This document shows positions 35,477 through 45,174 of a stretch of 64,000 nucleotides of DNA, piece after piece; the stretch's first letter is position 1, and each line of letters opens with the position of its first letter. The DNA is from Candidatus Thorarchaeota archaeon. Lineage in GTDB: Archaea; Asgardarchaeota; Thorarchaeia; Thorarchaeales; Thorarchaeaceae. The position numbers and the translations under genes were made by a program. Under the pieces are notes generated by a model. It was not told the DNA's origin and ran no database searches. It worked only from the letters and a program-made list of their open reading frames with translations. The stretch is from the NCBI GenBank assembly GCA_029855935.1, contig JAGSHN010000016.1, forward strand, positions 169,527-233,526. The letters run 5' to 3'.

Positions 35477-36904
35477 CTAGTCTATGAGGTCCCTCACGTG
35501 GAAGACGGCCACGACATTTGTTCGCCCAGGTATGTTTCTGGTGCCTGACGTGAACACGATGTCTTTTGTGATGTCCACAAGTCCGAGACTGTGAATCACA
35601 CGGACCGTTTCTTTCACGAGGTCGTCCACATTGTCAATATCCTGTTCGTAGTGCACAGGATGCACACCCCAGAGCAACCTACACCTGCGCACGACGCGTC
35701 GGTTTGGAGTCACTGCAAAGATATGCACAGGCGGTCTGAACTTTGAGATCCACCGTGCGGTGAACCCGGTTCTTGTGGCAGTGATAATCCCTCCCACCTT
35801 GTCGGGGATGAGACACACAGCGTTGTATACAAGATTGCCAATTATCTCGACAATCATCTTATTGGGCGACGTTATCGCCTGCGGGTCTACCTGCGGAAGC
35901 TCTTGCTCAGCCCGTCTAATGATGCGGTTCATCATCTCCACGGCGGCCACCGGATTGTGACCGACCGCAGTTTCGGCGCTGAGCATGACAGCATCCGCGC
36001 GGTCCAGAATCGCGTGTGCAACATCGCTGACCTCGGCCCGTGTCGGGACCCGCTCGTGAGTCATCGACTCGAGCATATGCGTTGCCACGATGGCGGGGCG
36101 TGCCCAGAGATTGGCCTTCCTGATCAGTTCTCTCTGAAGTACTGGCACCTCCTCAATCGGGACCTCGATGCCAAGATCGCCACGGGCTATCATCACGCCA
36201 TGGGACTCCTTCACGATGGCATCGAAGTTCTGTACTGCGAGCGTGTGTTCAATCTTGCTGACTATACTGGCGTCGGCGGGCCCGTTCGCTTTGAGTATCT
36301 CTTTGACGTGGACAACTTCGCTGGGATCCGTGACAAAGGAGAGTGCAATCATGTCGGGTTCGAGTTCTGCCGCAAGATCCAAGTCCCTGAGGTCCTTCTC
36401 GGTTGGAATTCCGCAGGACAACTTGATGCCAGGTACGTTGACGCCCTTCCTGCTCGAGATTGGCCCGCCGTGTGTGACCTCAGTGACCACCTCTGAACCA
36501 CGTATCTCCTTGACCCGTAGTCTGACAATGCCGTCATTAATCGCAATCGTTGCACCCGGCTTCACGTCCTGCGGGAGTTCCTTGTGTGATATCGATACCC
36601 TGTGTTCGTCCCCCACGAAGTCCTCTGTTGAGATGATGAACTCCTGTCCTCTCTCAAGCACGACGGGCTCACGAAGCTCCCCAATGCGTATCTTCGGTCC
36701 CTGCAGGTCAAAGAGAATGGGTATGGTGTCATCGAGGGACCGAATGAGGTCGAACGTCTTCCGGACGGTCGGATGGTCGGCGTGCGAGAGGTTGAGCCTG
36801 GCGACGTCCATCCCGGCCTCAATCATTCCCGAGAGAACATCTCGTGATCTCGATGCGGGCCCTACCGTGCACACAATCTTGGACCGGGTTCTATCAAATA
36901 TCAT
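35477..36904 (-). CDS. pyk: Pyruvate kinase
   Basis: About 475 aa from ATG 36904 (MIFDRTRSKIVCTVGPASR); ATG 36946 and an upstream GTG at 37006 are alternatives. Converts phosphoenolpyruvate and ADP to pyruvate and ATP. Seen: RSKIVCTVGPASRS, the substrate loop ARLNLSHADH, SIVSKIEH with the catalytic Lys, metal-binding GVMIARGDLGIEVP, and MLESMTHERVPTRAEVSDVAHAILDRADAVMLSAETAVG. The C-terminal domain (HIFAVTPNRRVVRRCRLLWGVHPV) is the regulatory part of class I/II enzymes. It is divergent from enolase and apgM; together the three catalyse consecutive steps. Confidence 0.97.
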   Translation of the reverse strand: MIFDRTRSKIVCTVGPASRSRDVLSGMIEAGMDVARLNLSHADHPTVRKTFDLIRSLDDTIPILFDLQGPKIRIGELREPVVLERGQEFIISTEDFVGDEHRVSISHKELPQDVKPGATIAINDGIVRLRVKEIRGSEVVTEVTHGGPISSRKGVNVPGIKLSCGIPTEKDLRDLDLAAELEPDMIALSFVTDPSEVVHVKEILKANGPADASIVSKIEHTLAVQNFDAIVKESHGVMIARGDLGIEVPIEEVPVLQRELIRKANLWARPAIVATHMLESMTHERVPTRAEVSDVAHAILDRADAVMLSAETAVGHNPVAAVEMMNRIIRRAEQELPQVDPQAITSPNKMIVEIIGNLVYNAVCLIPDKVGGIITATRTGFTARWISKFRPPVHIFAVTPNRRVVRRCRLLWGVHPVHYEQDIDNVDDLVKETVRVIHSLGLVDITKDIVFTSGTRNIPGRTNVVAVFHVRDLID

Positions 36905-37102
36905 CTCAACATCGTCTCGCAATTGTACAGTCTGTTTCACCAACATCCGCGTATTAGTGCTTGTTGCATGTGCATTGGAAAACAATTGAAACGAACTCTC
37001 GCCCACAACCCAGATGTGCAGTGGACAGATGGATTAGCATAAATGTCACCTCCGCCTCACTCGGTGATGTCATGCGGACAATGACTGTGAGATGAACGCA
37101 AG

Positions 37103-38401
37103 ATGGTCACCATAGAGAAGGTTCACGCGATTGAGATTCTGGACTCACGGGGCAATCCGACCCTGATGACACGCGTTACGCTGTCAGATGGCAGCGTTGG
37201 TGTCGCCAAGGTACCGAGCGGCGCGTCCACTGGTGTCAACGAGGCTGTGGAACTCCGCGATGGGGGCTCGCGCTACGGCGGCAAGGGTGTTCTCAAGGCC
37301 GTCAAGAACGTCAACACCGCCCTCTTCGAGGCTGTACGCGGTATTGACCCCACTGACCTCAGGGCGGTGGATCGAGCCCTGCTGGCAGCCGACCCGAGCA
37401 AGGGTAAGGGCAGGCTGGGCGCTAATGCAATCCTCTCGGTCTCGATGGCGGCTGCCGTCGCTGCGGCAACGCATCTCGGTCTTCCGCTGTTCGAGTACCT
37501 GCGGACAAGCGTTCTTGATAAGCCGGCCAAGTACCTTCAGCCTGTCCCGATGTCGAATGTCATCAATGGCGGGGCCCACGCGGGCAACGACCTGGCCATT
37601 CAGGAGTTCATGATTCTCCCGGTCGGGGCCAGCGACATACGCGAGGCCATACGATGCCTCAGTGAGGTATACCACGTCCTTGGCAAGAATATGATTGAGA
37701 AGTACGGTCGGATGGCCAAGCACGTTGGTGATGAGGGTGGCTACTGTGGCTTTGGTCTGAGATCCACCCGCGACGCCCTTGACGAGATAGTGCGTGCCAT
37801 CTCTGATGCCGGCTATTCACCCGGCGACGATGTCGTTCTCGGAATCGACGCGGCAGCCAGTGGATTCCACAAGAACGGTACGTACACAATCGATGGTCAA
37901 GAGATGAGCGCGGGGGAACTGCTCGACTTCTACATAGACCTTGAGAAGACGTATCCTCTCAAGACTGTGGAGGACCCATTTGATGAGACCGCGTTCGACG
38001 ACTTTGCTGAGTACGTGAGAAAGACGAAGGTACAGGTGGTGACCGACGACCTAACTGTGTCGAATCCGGACATAGTCCGTCGTGCCGTCGAGATGGTGGC
38101 GGGGACAGCCCTCCTGCTCAAGGTCAATCAGATTGGTACAGTGACGGAGGCGATTGATGCTGCGGGTATCGCCAACGCAGCCGAGTGGGGCGTGGTGGTC
38201 AGCCACAGGAGCGGAGAGACTGGCGACACCTTCATCGCCGACCTTGCTGTTGCACTGGGCTGCGGACAGATCAAGACTGGAGCACCCGCCAGGAGTGACC
38301 GTGTGGAGAAGTACAACCGCCTGCTTGAGATCTACGACATTCTCAGCGGTGACTGCGGCTATCCTGGCCACGACTTCAGGACTGCGTGGAGGAACTATTG
38401 A
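37103..38401 (+). CDS. eno: Enolase
   Basis: 432 aa. Interconverts 2-phosphoglycerate and phosphoenolpyruvate; Mg-dependent cytoplasmic enzyme. Seen: EILDSRGNPTLMTRVTLSDGS at the N-terminus, VPSGASTGVNEAVELRDG (mobile loop), VINGGAHAGNDLAIQEFMILP, the metal ligands in VLGIDAAASGF and TVEDPFDE, catalytic Lys in LLLKVNQIGTVTEA, and SHRSGETGDTFIADLAVA. ATG start with a CATAAAT element near 37040. It ends three bases before apgM, so both are in one operon. Confidence 0.97.
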   Translation: MVTIEKVHAIEILDSRGNPTLMTRVTLSDGSVGVAKVPSGASTGVNEAVELRDGGSRYGGKGVLKAVKNVNTALFEAVRGIDPTDLRAVDRALLAADPSKGKGRLGANAILSVSMAAAVAAATHLGLPLFEYLRTSVLDKPAKYLQPVPMSNVINGGAHAGNDLAIQEFMILPVGASDIREAIRCLSEVYHVLGKNMIEKYGRMAKHVGDEGGYCGFGLRSTRDALDEIVRAISDAGYSPGDDVVLGIDAAASGFHKNGTYTIDGQEMSAGELLDFYIDLEKTYPLKTVEDPFDETAFDDFAEYVRKTKVQVVTDDLTVSNPDIVRRAVEMVAGTALLLKVNQIGTVTEAIDAAGIANAAEWGVVVSHRSGETGDTFIADLAVALGCGQIKTGAPARSDRVEKYNRLLEIYDILSGDCGYPGHDFRTAWRNY

Positions 38402-38404
38402 GAG

Positions 38405-39646
38405 ATGACCGAGAAGAGGACGGCGCTTCTTGTGGTGATGGACGGTGCCGGCGACCGTCCAATCCCCGAGCTTGGGGGAAAGACCGCCTTCCAGGCTGCT
38501 GACACGCCCAACTTCGACAGGCTCGCCCAGACTGGAATGAACGGTCTGATGGATGTCATCGCTCCGGGTCAGACTCCGGGTAGTGACACTGCGCATCTCG
38601 CTCTCTTTGGTTACGACCCCATTGACTCATATCCTGGTCGAGGGCCTCTGGAGGCGCTAGGTGCGGGCCTCGACTCTCGACCCGGTGATGTCGCGTTTCG
38701 CTCCAACTTCGCCACGGTGGACTCCAATCTGACCGTCATTGACAGGCGTGCCGGCCGTGACATCTCTCCCGAGGAGGGTAGGGAGCTTCAAGAGGCTCTC
38801 GATGGGCTCCAGATCGAGGACGTGACGGTCCGTTTCGTGCACACCGTGGAACATCGTGGCGCGCTCGTACTGAGCGGTCCCTCATTGTCCGCCGAGATCT
38901 CGGATGTCGACCCCCACGAGACTGGCAAGCCCGTCCTTGAGGCGCGGCCGCTTGTTCCCGGTGCTGAGAAGACAGCGAGAATTGTCAATAAGCTTGTCCG
39001 ACTCAGCCACGAGCGCCTCAAAGATCTCGAAGTGAACAGACGCAGGGTGGAGCGAGGTCTTCCGCCAGCTAATATCATCCTCCTCCGAGGCCCGGGCAAG
39101 CACAGAGAGGTGCCCACTCTGCAGCAGCGATATGGGATAAGGGCTGCAGTGCTGGCAGGTGGTGCTCTCTATATCGGTACTGCGAGGTACGTCGGAATGG
39201 ACCATATCCATGTGGAGGGTCAGACGGGAACAATCGACACAAACTTCGGCAATATCGCCTCAAAGGCAATCGAGACCATTCGCCAGGGCTACAACTATGT
39301 CTTTGTGCACATCAAGGCCACCGACAACGCAAGTCATGACCACAACCCTGAACAGAAGGTCTTGGCCATCGAGCGGACTGACGCTATGGTCGGCCGGATA
39401 CTGGATGAGGTGGCTGACGACATAGTAGTGGCCGTAACAGCCGATCATACCACCCCCGTGAGTGTGGGCGACCACACCTGTGACCCGGTGCCCATTGTCC
39501 TCTGGAGCGACTTCATCAGACCAGATTCTGTCACAGCATTCTCAGAGATTGATGCCGCACAGGGTGCGTTGGGTCACATAAGAGGAATGGATGTCACCCC
39601 TCTACTGTTGGGGTATGCTGGCTGGGTGCCGAAGTTCGGCTCATAG
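38405..39646 (+). CDS. apgM: 2,3-bisphosphoglycerate-independent phosphoglycerate mutase, archaeal type
   Basis: 413 aa, alkaline phosphatase superfamily. Interconverts 3- and 2-phosphoglycerate through a phosphoserine. Seen: first metal-binding Asp in LLVVMDGAGDRPIPELGGKT, the nucleophile Ser60 in PGSDTAHLALFGYDP, GRGPLEALGAG, and the metal-binding KATDNASHDHNPEQK and VAVTADHTTPVSVGDHT. This compact form is typical of archaea. Four bases after enolase, same operon. Confidence 0.96.
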   Translation: MTEKRTALLVVMDGAGDRPIPELGGKTAFQAADTPNFDRLAQTGMNGLMDVIAPGQTPGSDTAHLALFGYDPIDSYPGRGPLEALGAGLDSRPGDVAFRSNFATVDSNLTVIDRRAGRDISPEEGRELQEALDGLQIEDVTVRFVHTVEHRGALVLSGPSLSAEISDVDPHETGKPVLEARPLVPGAEKTARIVNKLVRLSHERLKDLEVNRRRVERGLPPANIILLRGPGKHREVPTLQQRYGIRAAVLAGGALYIGTARYVGMDHIHVEGQTGTIDTNFGNIASKAIETIRQGYNYVFVHIKATDNASHDHNPEQKVLAIERTDAMVGRILDEVADDIVVAVTADHTTPVSVGDHTCDPVPIVLWSDFIRPDSVTAFSEIDAAQGALGHIRGMDVTPLLLGYAGWVPKFGS

Positions 39647-39691
39647 GCGCTTGAAGAAGCAATCCACCAATGACGCGGCATAGTCTTTCTC

Positions 39692-39725
39692 CCCTCGTGT
39701 ACGGGGAACAAGCTTTTTCAACAAT
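39692..39725 (+). terminator. Possible terminator after apgM
   Basis: Weak inverted repeat CCCC-TCGTGTAC-GGGG followed 6-8 bases later by CTTTTTC. It lies 45 bases after the apgM stop and before the dehydrogenase gene. Archaeal termination usually needs only a T-run, so the hairpin may be incidental. Confidence 0.25.
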
Positions 39726-39770
39726 GGCCCCAGCCGTGCGCGTAACAAGAGATTCACAGGGGAACAAGTC

Positions 39771-41120
39771 ATGACCACCAACATTGTCGTCATAGGAATG
39801 GGTTACGTTGGCATACCCGCGGCCGCACTCCTCGCCGATGTCGAGGGATTCAACGTCACAGGGCTTCAGAGACGTTCGAAGCGCTCCGGCTGGAAGATAG
39901 AGGTACTGAACGCCGGGAAGTCACCGTTCGAGGGCGAGGAGCCTGGACTCGACGAACTCATTGCCAAGGTCGTTGCCAAGGGCACGTTTCGAGCAACTGA
40001 TGATGTCGAGGTCCTCAGAGATGCTGACATCATCCTGATTGATGTACAGACACCTACAGATACTCTCAACATGCCCCAGTACGAGTCTCTCCGTGAGGTG
40101 AGCAAGAACATCGGGCAGCGCATCAAGAAGGGTGCACTTGTGGTAGTGGAGTCGACGGTCGCACCCGGAACCACGCAGAACGTCGTGCAGAAGATCATCG
40201 AGCGAGAGTCAGGTCTGAAAGGTGGCGTCGACTTTGACCTCGCATTCTCCTACGAGCGGGTCATGCCCGGCAAGCTACTCGAGTACATCATCAACATGCC
40301 CCGTGTCGTTGGGGGAATAACCCCAAGGAGTACTGAGCGCGCTGTCGAACTCTATCGAAAGATTGTGAAGGAGAAGATATACACCACAGACACACTCTCA
40401 GCCGAGCTGGCAAAGACCATTGAGAACGCCTACCGTGATGTCAACATTGCCTTTGCGAACGAGATGGCCCTCGTCTGCGAGAGCCTCGGAGTCAACATCT
40501 ATGAGATAATCGAACTGATCAACGCCCGTCCTGACAGGATGATGCACATCCCCGGTGCCGGTGTTGGTGGTCACTGTCTCCCCAAGGACCCGTGGCTATT
40601 GAGATACGGCGTCTACGAGTATGGATCGTGGAAGGTCGAACCCGAGTTTATCTCACTGGCGCGCAGGGTCAACAACCACATGCCCGTCCACACTGTGAAC
40701 CTTGCTGAGAACGCGCTTGCCGCTAGGGGGGTCGACATTCAGGAGGCGGTTGTGACAGTTCTTGGGCTGGCCTACCTCGAGAACTCGGATGACACGAGGA
40801 ACACTCCGGCTGCGACAGTTGTATCGACTCTTCACAGCAAGGGTGCCACCGTCCGGATTCACGACCCCTACGTCCGCCAATGGGAGTTCACGCGACACGA
40901 GATTGAGCGCGACCTGTACAAGGCGTGCGAGGGCTCCGACTGTGTCGTTCTCGTGACAAAGCACAAGGAGTACTTCGACATAGACCTTGACCGGCTCAAG
41001 AGCATCATGCGGACGCCGATAATCGTTGACGGACGGAATGTCTTTGACCAGAAGGTAGTCGAGGAGAAGGGCTTCGAGTACAGAGGAATTGGCAAGGCCG
41101 GAATCCGGCCCATCCGATGA
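39771..41120 (+). CDS. Nucleotide-sugar 6-dehydrogenase (UDP-ManNAc/UDP-GlcNAc dehydrogenase type)
   Basis: 449 aa. NAD-dependent four-electron oxidation of a UDP-sugar to the uronic acid. Seen: IVVIGMGYVGIPAAALLADVEGF (NAD fold), central VVVESTVAPGTTQNVV, PGKLLEYIINMPRVVGG, helix AELAKTIENAYRDVNIAFANEMAL with the catalytic Lys-Asn pattern, active-site Cys269 in GVGGHCLPKDPWLL, and a C-terminal domain with VTVLGLAYLENSDDTRNTPA. The GHCLPKDP pattern and length point to the WecC/WbpA type more than to UDP-glucose dehydrogenase. ATG with AGGGGAAC upstream. The uronic acid product probably feeds the glycan genes that follow. Confidence 0.92.
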   Translation: MTTNIVVIGMGYVGIPAAALLADVEGFNVTGLQRRSKRSGWKIEVLNAGKSPFEGEEPGLDELIAKVVAKGTFRATDDVEVLRDADIILIDVQTPTDTLNMPQYESLREVSKNIGQRIKKGALVVVESTVAPGTTQNVVQKIIERESGLKGGVDFDLAFSYERVMPGKLLEYIINMPRVVGGITPRSTERAVELYRKIVKEKIYTTDTLSAELAKTIENAYRDVNIAFANEMALVCESLGVNIYEIIELINARPDRMMHIPGAGVGGHCLPKDPWLLRYGVYEYGSWKVEPEFISLARRVNNHMPVHTVNLAENALAARGVDIQEAVVTVLGLAYLENSDDTRNTPAATVVSTLHSKGATVRIHDPYVRQWEFTRHEIERDLYKACEGSDCVVLVTKHKEYFDIDLDRLKSIMRTPIIVDGRNVFDQKVVEEKGFEYRGIGKAGIRPIR

Positions 41121-41153
41121 TTGCGTCAATTGCTCCATCTTGAAGCCCAGGAT

Positions 41154-42392
41154 CTACCGTCGGCCGGTCATCTGGCGACCCCTGTCGCGCTGGAGCGTGA
41201 CCCTGTAGTACTGCAGGGTCCTCTCCACTGCAAGATCCACTGTTTCCTGACGTGCATAATCACGAAGTCTCCGAGAGACGTTCTCGCGTGACTTGCTGCT
41301 GATGAGCAGTTCAATCAGTGCTCTCGCAAGGTCATCCGGGCTCCCCATACGGAAGAGCACGAGGCTCCCACCCAGACTCTCCCTCATATGCAGCCCGACA
41401 TCGGCTGCGACAATGGGAATGCCGTACGACGCGAAGTTGTGTGCTGGTCCGCTCACGCCGACACTCTCCTGATACGGGAGGAGTATCACACTGGCTGACG
41501 CGAAGTAGTCTGGTACTCTCTCCTCCGGAACGAACATAGTGTCGAACCTGACCCACCTGCCGAGTTGCTTCTCCCTCACGAGGGTCTTCAGTTCCTCCAG
41601 ATACATCCGTCCGGCGCGGTCTACTGGCGTGCCAGCGATGAGCAGCAGGACGTTGTCAACACGATATCTGACCCTCTCAATTGCACGGATGGCCACCTCG
41701 AGTCCCTTCCCGGGTCGGATGAATCCGAAGGAGAGGACAACCTCACGTCCGGTGGTCCCAGTCCTCTGCCTCACCTCGTCGGGAGAAACGGTCAGTTCCT
41801 CGTTCTTGCACGGATGAGGGATCTCCAGAACCTTTTCCGGTGCCACGCCGTACTCTCTGAGGAATCGTGTCCGGAGAGTCGAGCCAAGTCTTGCAGTGCT
41901 GAGCTGAATCGTGTCGGTCACGAGGTCCATGACCTTTACGTAGAGCCGAAACAGGGCGGGGGCAAGAACGGAGAGGCGCCCGATGAGACGGTACGTGCTG
42001 ATTCGTTCAGCCACCTGTTCTGGCATCCAAGTGGAGTGTGATGTCAGAGTCGTTCTGATTCCCATCAGTTTCAACAGAAGCAACAGGAGGAACATGACCT
42101 CCCCGAACATCCCGCCATAGATGCGTCTGTCGGGGCCGAACTGGACATGGACAATGTGTGGCCGTAGCCTCTTGATCAGCCGTGCCAGACGGAGGGGATA
42201 CAGCACATCATCTCCCCGCCACACGGGGAACACCCTAACATTCTCGGGATACCCGTCTGTTCTTGCTCCCGGTCCCGCGATGGCGAAGATGCGGACTCCT
42301 CTGGCTGCAAGACCACGGATCAGAGCCTCGGTGTACGGGGCCTCCCCTGCTCTCTCAGGAGGCAGCGGGGATATCATCACCACTCGGAGCAT
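41154..42392 (-). CDS. GT4-family glycosyltransferase
   Basis: 412 aa from ATG 42392 (MLRVVMISPLPPERAGEAPYTE), which has GGTGGAG just upstream; the open frame begins 15 codons earlier. GT-B fold: HIVHVQFGPDRRIYGG in the acceptor domain, a hydrophobic segment (FLLLLLLKLMGI) that may dip in the membrane, hinge VLEIPHPCKNEELTV, then VVLSFGFIRPGKGLEVAIRA and donor site ILLPYQESVGVSGPAHNFASYGIPIVAADVG. The SxGVSGP loop replaces the common EPxG pattern. Divergent from a flippase gene, with less than 100 bases between starts. Confidence 0.88.
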   Translation of the reverse strand: MLRVVMISPLPPERAGEAPYTEALIRGLAARGVRIFAIAGPGARTDGYPENVRVFPVWRGDDVLYPLRLARLIKRLRPHIVHVQFGPDRRIYGGMFGEVMFLLLLLLKLMGIRTTLTSHSTWMPEQVAERISTYRLIGRLSVLAPALFRLYVKVMDLVTDTIQLSTARLGSTLRTRFLREYGVAPEKVLEIPHPCKNEELTVSPDEVRQRTGTTGREVVLSFGFIRPGKGLEVAIRAIERVRYRVDNVLLLIAGTPVDRAGRMYLEELKTLVREKQLGRWVRFDTMFVPEERVPDYFASASVILLPYQESVGVSGPAHNFASYGIPIVAADVGLHMRESLGGSLVLFRMGSPDDLARALIELLISSKSRENVSRRLRDYARQETVDLAVERTLQYYRVTLQRDRGRQMTGRR

Positions 42393-42486
42393 CACTCCAC
42401 CGCTCCCAATCACATTGAAAAGGGTTTTCAGAGCCATTCACGAGGGGCAAGGCATCGTCCCTCCACCCATCTTCGGAAGTGCTGTG

Positions 42487-44034
42487 ATGTCAATCGACGA
42501 GTCTGTGGCAAGCAGGGGAACGACAGCGCTGCTCGGACAGTCGCTGGTGTCCGGCTTGCTGCGTGTCGTCAACATCATGGTGCTGACGCGTCTGCTCTTT
42601 CAGTCGGAGATGGGTCAGGTCGCAGTCCTCGCGATTATCTACGGAGTGATGCAATTCTTGGGCGCCGCCGGACTGAATCATGCGGCCCCACTCATCATCC
42701 CCCAAGAGGAGAGCGCTGGCAGACCCGACAGGGCGTGGGGCTTCGTCCGCCGCTCGGTGGCGATTGTGACTCTGACCTCTGCGGTCCTTGTCGCTCTCTT
42801 CCTCGTCCTCTCGCCCTTCCTCGTACCACCGACGGTTCTTGACATCTTTGTTCTTCGTCTGGTCGGACTGATCTGCCCGTTCTCAGCGATGGAGGTCTTT
42901 CTCGACTCGGTGCTTCTCGCTCGATACGAGGTGCGCAGGCTTGCTGCGGGCCGGATAGTCTTCGATGGCACACGGGTCACTGCGACGGTCGGTCTTGTGA
43001 TTGCCGGCGCTGGAGTACAGGGTGTGGCGGCGGGATGGCTCCTTGCGGAGATTGCTGCGGTCCTCGTGTTCGGACTCTCCATCGTGCGCAGTCGTGACAT
43101 GTCCAGTGCGCCTATCGAGATGCGTCCCGTGCTTGTGTTTGCTCTGTCGAGCCTGCTGTTTCAGGCGATAGATGTCACAATTCAGAACACTGACCGTGTG
43201 ATCCTGTTGATGCTCACCGACCTGACGACGCTTGGAGTCTACGATGTGATGCTGGGCATCCTGTTCATGATGAGCTTTGTCTCCCTCGGTCTGTCCACGG
43301 CGCTGTATCCCGTGTTGACACGGATTCGAGCGCGCAGCGAGGCCGAGGGTCGTGTTGAGGATGTTGGGCTGGCTGTCGCCACCCTGTTCAGGTACGTCCT
43401 GCTGATCTTGATTCCGGCGGCGTTCATCGGCGGCCTCAACGCGTATCTCTTCATCCGCGCCCTGTTCGGTCCCGCCTACGCGGACTTCCCGCAGGCGGCA
43501 CTCTCCTTCTCCATCCTGATCTTCTCGTACGCCGCGTGGGGCATTGTCTACGCACTACACTCCGTCCTGCGTTCGATGGGCGAGTCCAAGTTCTTCCTCG
43601 TCGCAGGGATTCTGATAATCTCCATAGAGGTAGTGATGTGCTGGTTCCTGACAGGGCTGCTTGGTCTTCTTGGAGCGGCAATCACAAGATGCGTATACGT
43701 GACGCTCCTGTTCGTCGGCTCCCTGTATCGGGCCCGCTCCCTCGGGGTCCGCCAGCTCGCCCGTCTTGGCCCCACTGTGGCACGGCTGTCCGTCGCATCT
43801 CTCCTTGCGTCCCTTGTCATATTCATCGTGGGGCCGACGACGCTTCTCTCGGTCGGTCTGTGGTCTGTTCTTGCTCTGCTCGTCTATGTTGTCCTTCTCT
43901 TCGTCGTCAGGGAGGTGCAGCCAATCGACTTCAGGGTCGCCCGTCACATCCTCCCTATGCCTCTGCACGGCGTACTGGCACGAATCGAGTGGGCCTACCT
44001 GGGCCGGAGCAACGACTCCCAGAGCGTTTCGTAG
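42487..44034 (+). CDS. Polysaccharide flippase (Wzx/RfbX-like)
   Basis: 515 aa from ATG 42487; the open frame extends 122 codons upstream through the divergent GT4 gene and is not used. About fourteen membrane helices. N-terminus SRGTTALLGQSLVSGLLRVVNIMVLTRLLFQSEMGQVAVL follows the family. Moves lipid-linked glycan to the outer face. Its last 40 bases overlap the oppositely oriented GT4 gene; C-terminal residues after VLARIEWAYLG are antisense to that gene's end. Confidence 0.88.
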   Translation: MSIDESVASRGTTALLGQSLVSGLLRVVNIMVLTRLLFQSEMGQVAVLAIIYGVMQFLGAAGLNHAAPLIIPQEESAGRPDRAWGFVRRSVAIVTLTSAVLVALFLVLSPFLVPPTVLDIFVLRLVGLICPFSAMEVFLDSVLLARYEVRRLAAGRIVFDGTRVTATVGLVIAGAGVQGVAAGWLLAEIAAVLVFGLSIVRSRDMSSAPIEMRPVLVFALSSLLFQAIDVTIQNTDRVILLMLTDLTTLGVYDVMLGILFMMSFVSLGLSTALYPVLTRIRARSEAEGRVEDVGLAVATLFRYVLLILIPAAFIGGLNAYLFIRALFGPAYADFPQAALSFSILIFSYAAWGIVYALHSVLRSMGESKFFLVAGILIISIEVVMCWFLTGLLGLLGAAITRCVYVTLLFVGSLYRARSLGVRQLARLGPTVARLSVASLLASLVIFIVGPTTLLSVGLWSVLALLVYVVLLFVVREVQPIDFRVARHILPMPLHGVLARIEWAYLGRSNDSQSVS

Positions 44035-45071
44035 GTGTCGACGAGGCTCTCCCAGGTGAGTGCGGAGGCGAATGCGACACACCTCCTCACGAGGCTGGCG
44101 TACCGTTGCATATCCCACTCCATCACACGCCGAATCTGTCTGGCAATGCCCTCTGGCGATGTCTGAATGGAGATGGGTCCGCCCGCATCGAGGACTCCCC
44201 TGAAATACCTGTACCTGAGAGGAGTGTTCGCGTAGCCGATGACCGGTACGCCGTACGACATCGCTGTGAGAATTGACAGATAGCCGCCAGCGAGGCACAG
44301 AGAGGCCCGTCTGAAGAACGGGCGAGGGTCGGCAACGTTCCCTGTGAATGTCACGTCAACGGCAAGTGACTCTGCGAGTTCCCTCAGTTCTCGCTCGGCC
44401 TCTCCGGCTCCCACAATTGTCAGATGCTGTTCCACGTCCCACCTATCCCTCAGTATGCTCATTGCCCGAATGTAGGCGTCGATGCCGATGTCAGGTCGTA
44501 GCTGACCGACAAAGATGATGCCCCCCTCTCTCTTCTCCGTCTTCGGAACCTCTACGCGCTCTGTCGCGCCAAGTGTGATATAATCGCAGGTGATTCGGTA
44601 ACACTGTTCGATGAACGAGCCAATACAGAGCGCTCTTCGGACGAGCCGTCTGGCCACGTGCCGCAGGAAGACGAAGAGTGACGGGACAGGATCCCGCTCG
44701 TATCCGTGGAAGGTCACAGCAGTGCGTTGTCGCGCTGCTGACAGCAGGATTGGCAGGCTCCAGAAGAGCAGTGGGAACGTGTCGTGGATGTGAATAATGT
44801 CAGCTCTCTTCCACAACCTCCTGTTGAAGAACATCCACAGTGTGGCCAGCGGTGGCACACGACTCCATCGAGGGGGCATTCTGACTATCTCTGTGCCATC
44901 TCTGACCTCCGTCCGCCTTACCCCCTCCCTGGCCGAGCTGGTTATCACCGTCGTGCGGTATCCGCGTCTGTTGAGCAGGGAGCACAGCCTCTCAAGATGG
45001 CGCTCGACCCCGCCAATCTCAGGCCAGTACCTCTCCGCTATCATCACGACGCTTCTCTGTCCCCGGGTCAA
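43995..45071 (-). CDS. GT4-family glycosyltransferase
   Basis: 358 aa, TTG start. N-terminus SVVMIAERYWPEIGGVERHLERLCSLLNRRGYRTTVIT is a canonical GT4 acceptor-domain start; a Met nine codons in would cut the first strand, so the TTG is preferred. Later: HIHDTFPLLFWSLPIL, FHGYERDPVPSL, GGIIFVGQLRPDIGIDAYIRAMSIL, and donor site SLCLAGGYLSILTAMSYGVPVIGYANTPL. The usual EPFG glutamate pattern is replaced by GGYLSILTAMSYG. 103 bases after a zinc-ribbon gene on the same strand. Confidence 0.85.
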   Translation of the reverse strand: MTRGQRSVVMIAERYWPEIGGVERHLERLCSLLNRRGYRTTVITSSAREGVRRTEVRDGTEIVRMPPRWSRVPPLATLWMFFNRRLWKRADIIHIHDTFPLLFWSLPILLSAARQRTAVTFHGYERDPVPSLFVFLRHVARRLVRRALCIGSFIEQCYRITCDYITLGATERVEVPKTEKREGGIIFVGQLRPDIGIDAYIRAMSILRDRWDVEQHLTIVGAGEAERELRELAESLAVDVTFTGNVADPRPFFRRASLCLAGGYLSILTAMSYGVPVIGYANTPLRYRYFRGVLDAGGPISIQTSPEGIARQIRRVMEWDMQRYASLVRRCVAFASALTWESLVDTYETLWESLLRPR

Positions 45072-45174
45072 GAATGATCCCGGCCCGAGGTGGGCAACAC
45101 ACCGTATTAAGGGCAGTTGTCACCGATGGCTGAGGCATCGGCACGGGACCGGTGGTTTCCTGCCTGCCCCTCTG

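Noticed and set aside
42121..42486. N-terminal extension of the flippase by 122 codons
   Set aside because: The extension is antisense to the divergent GT4 gene and lacks membrane character; the ATG at 42487 gives a normal flippase N-terminus.
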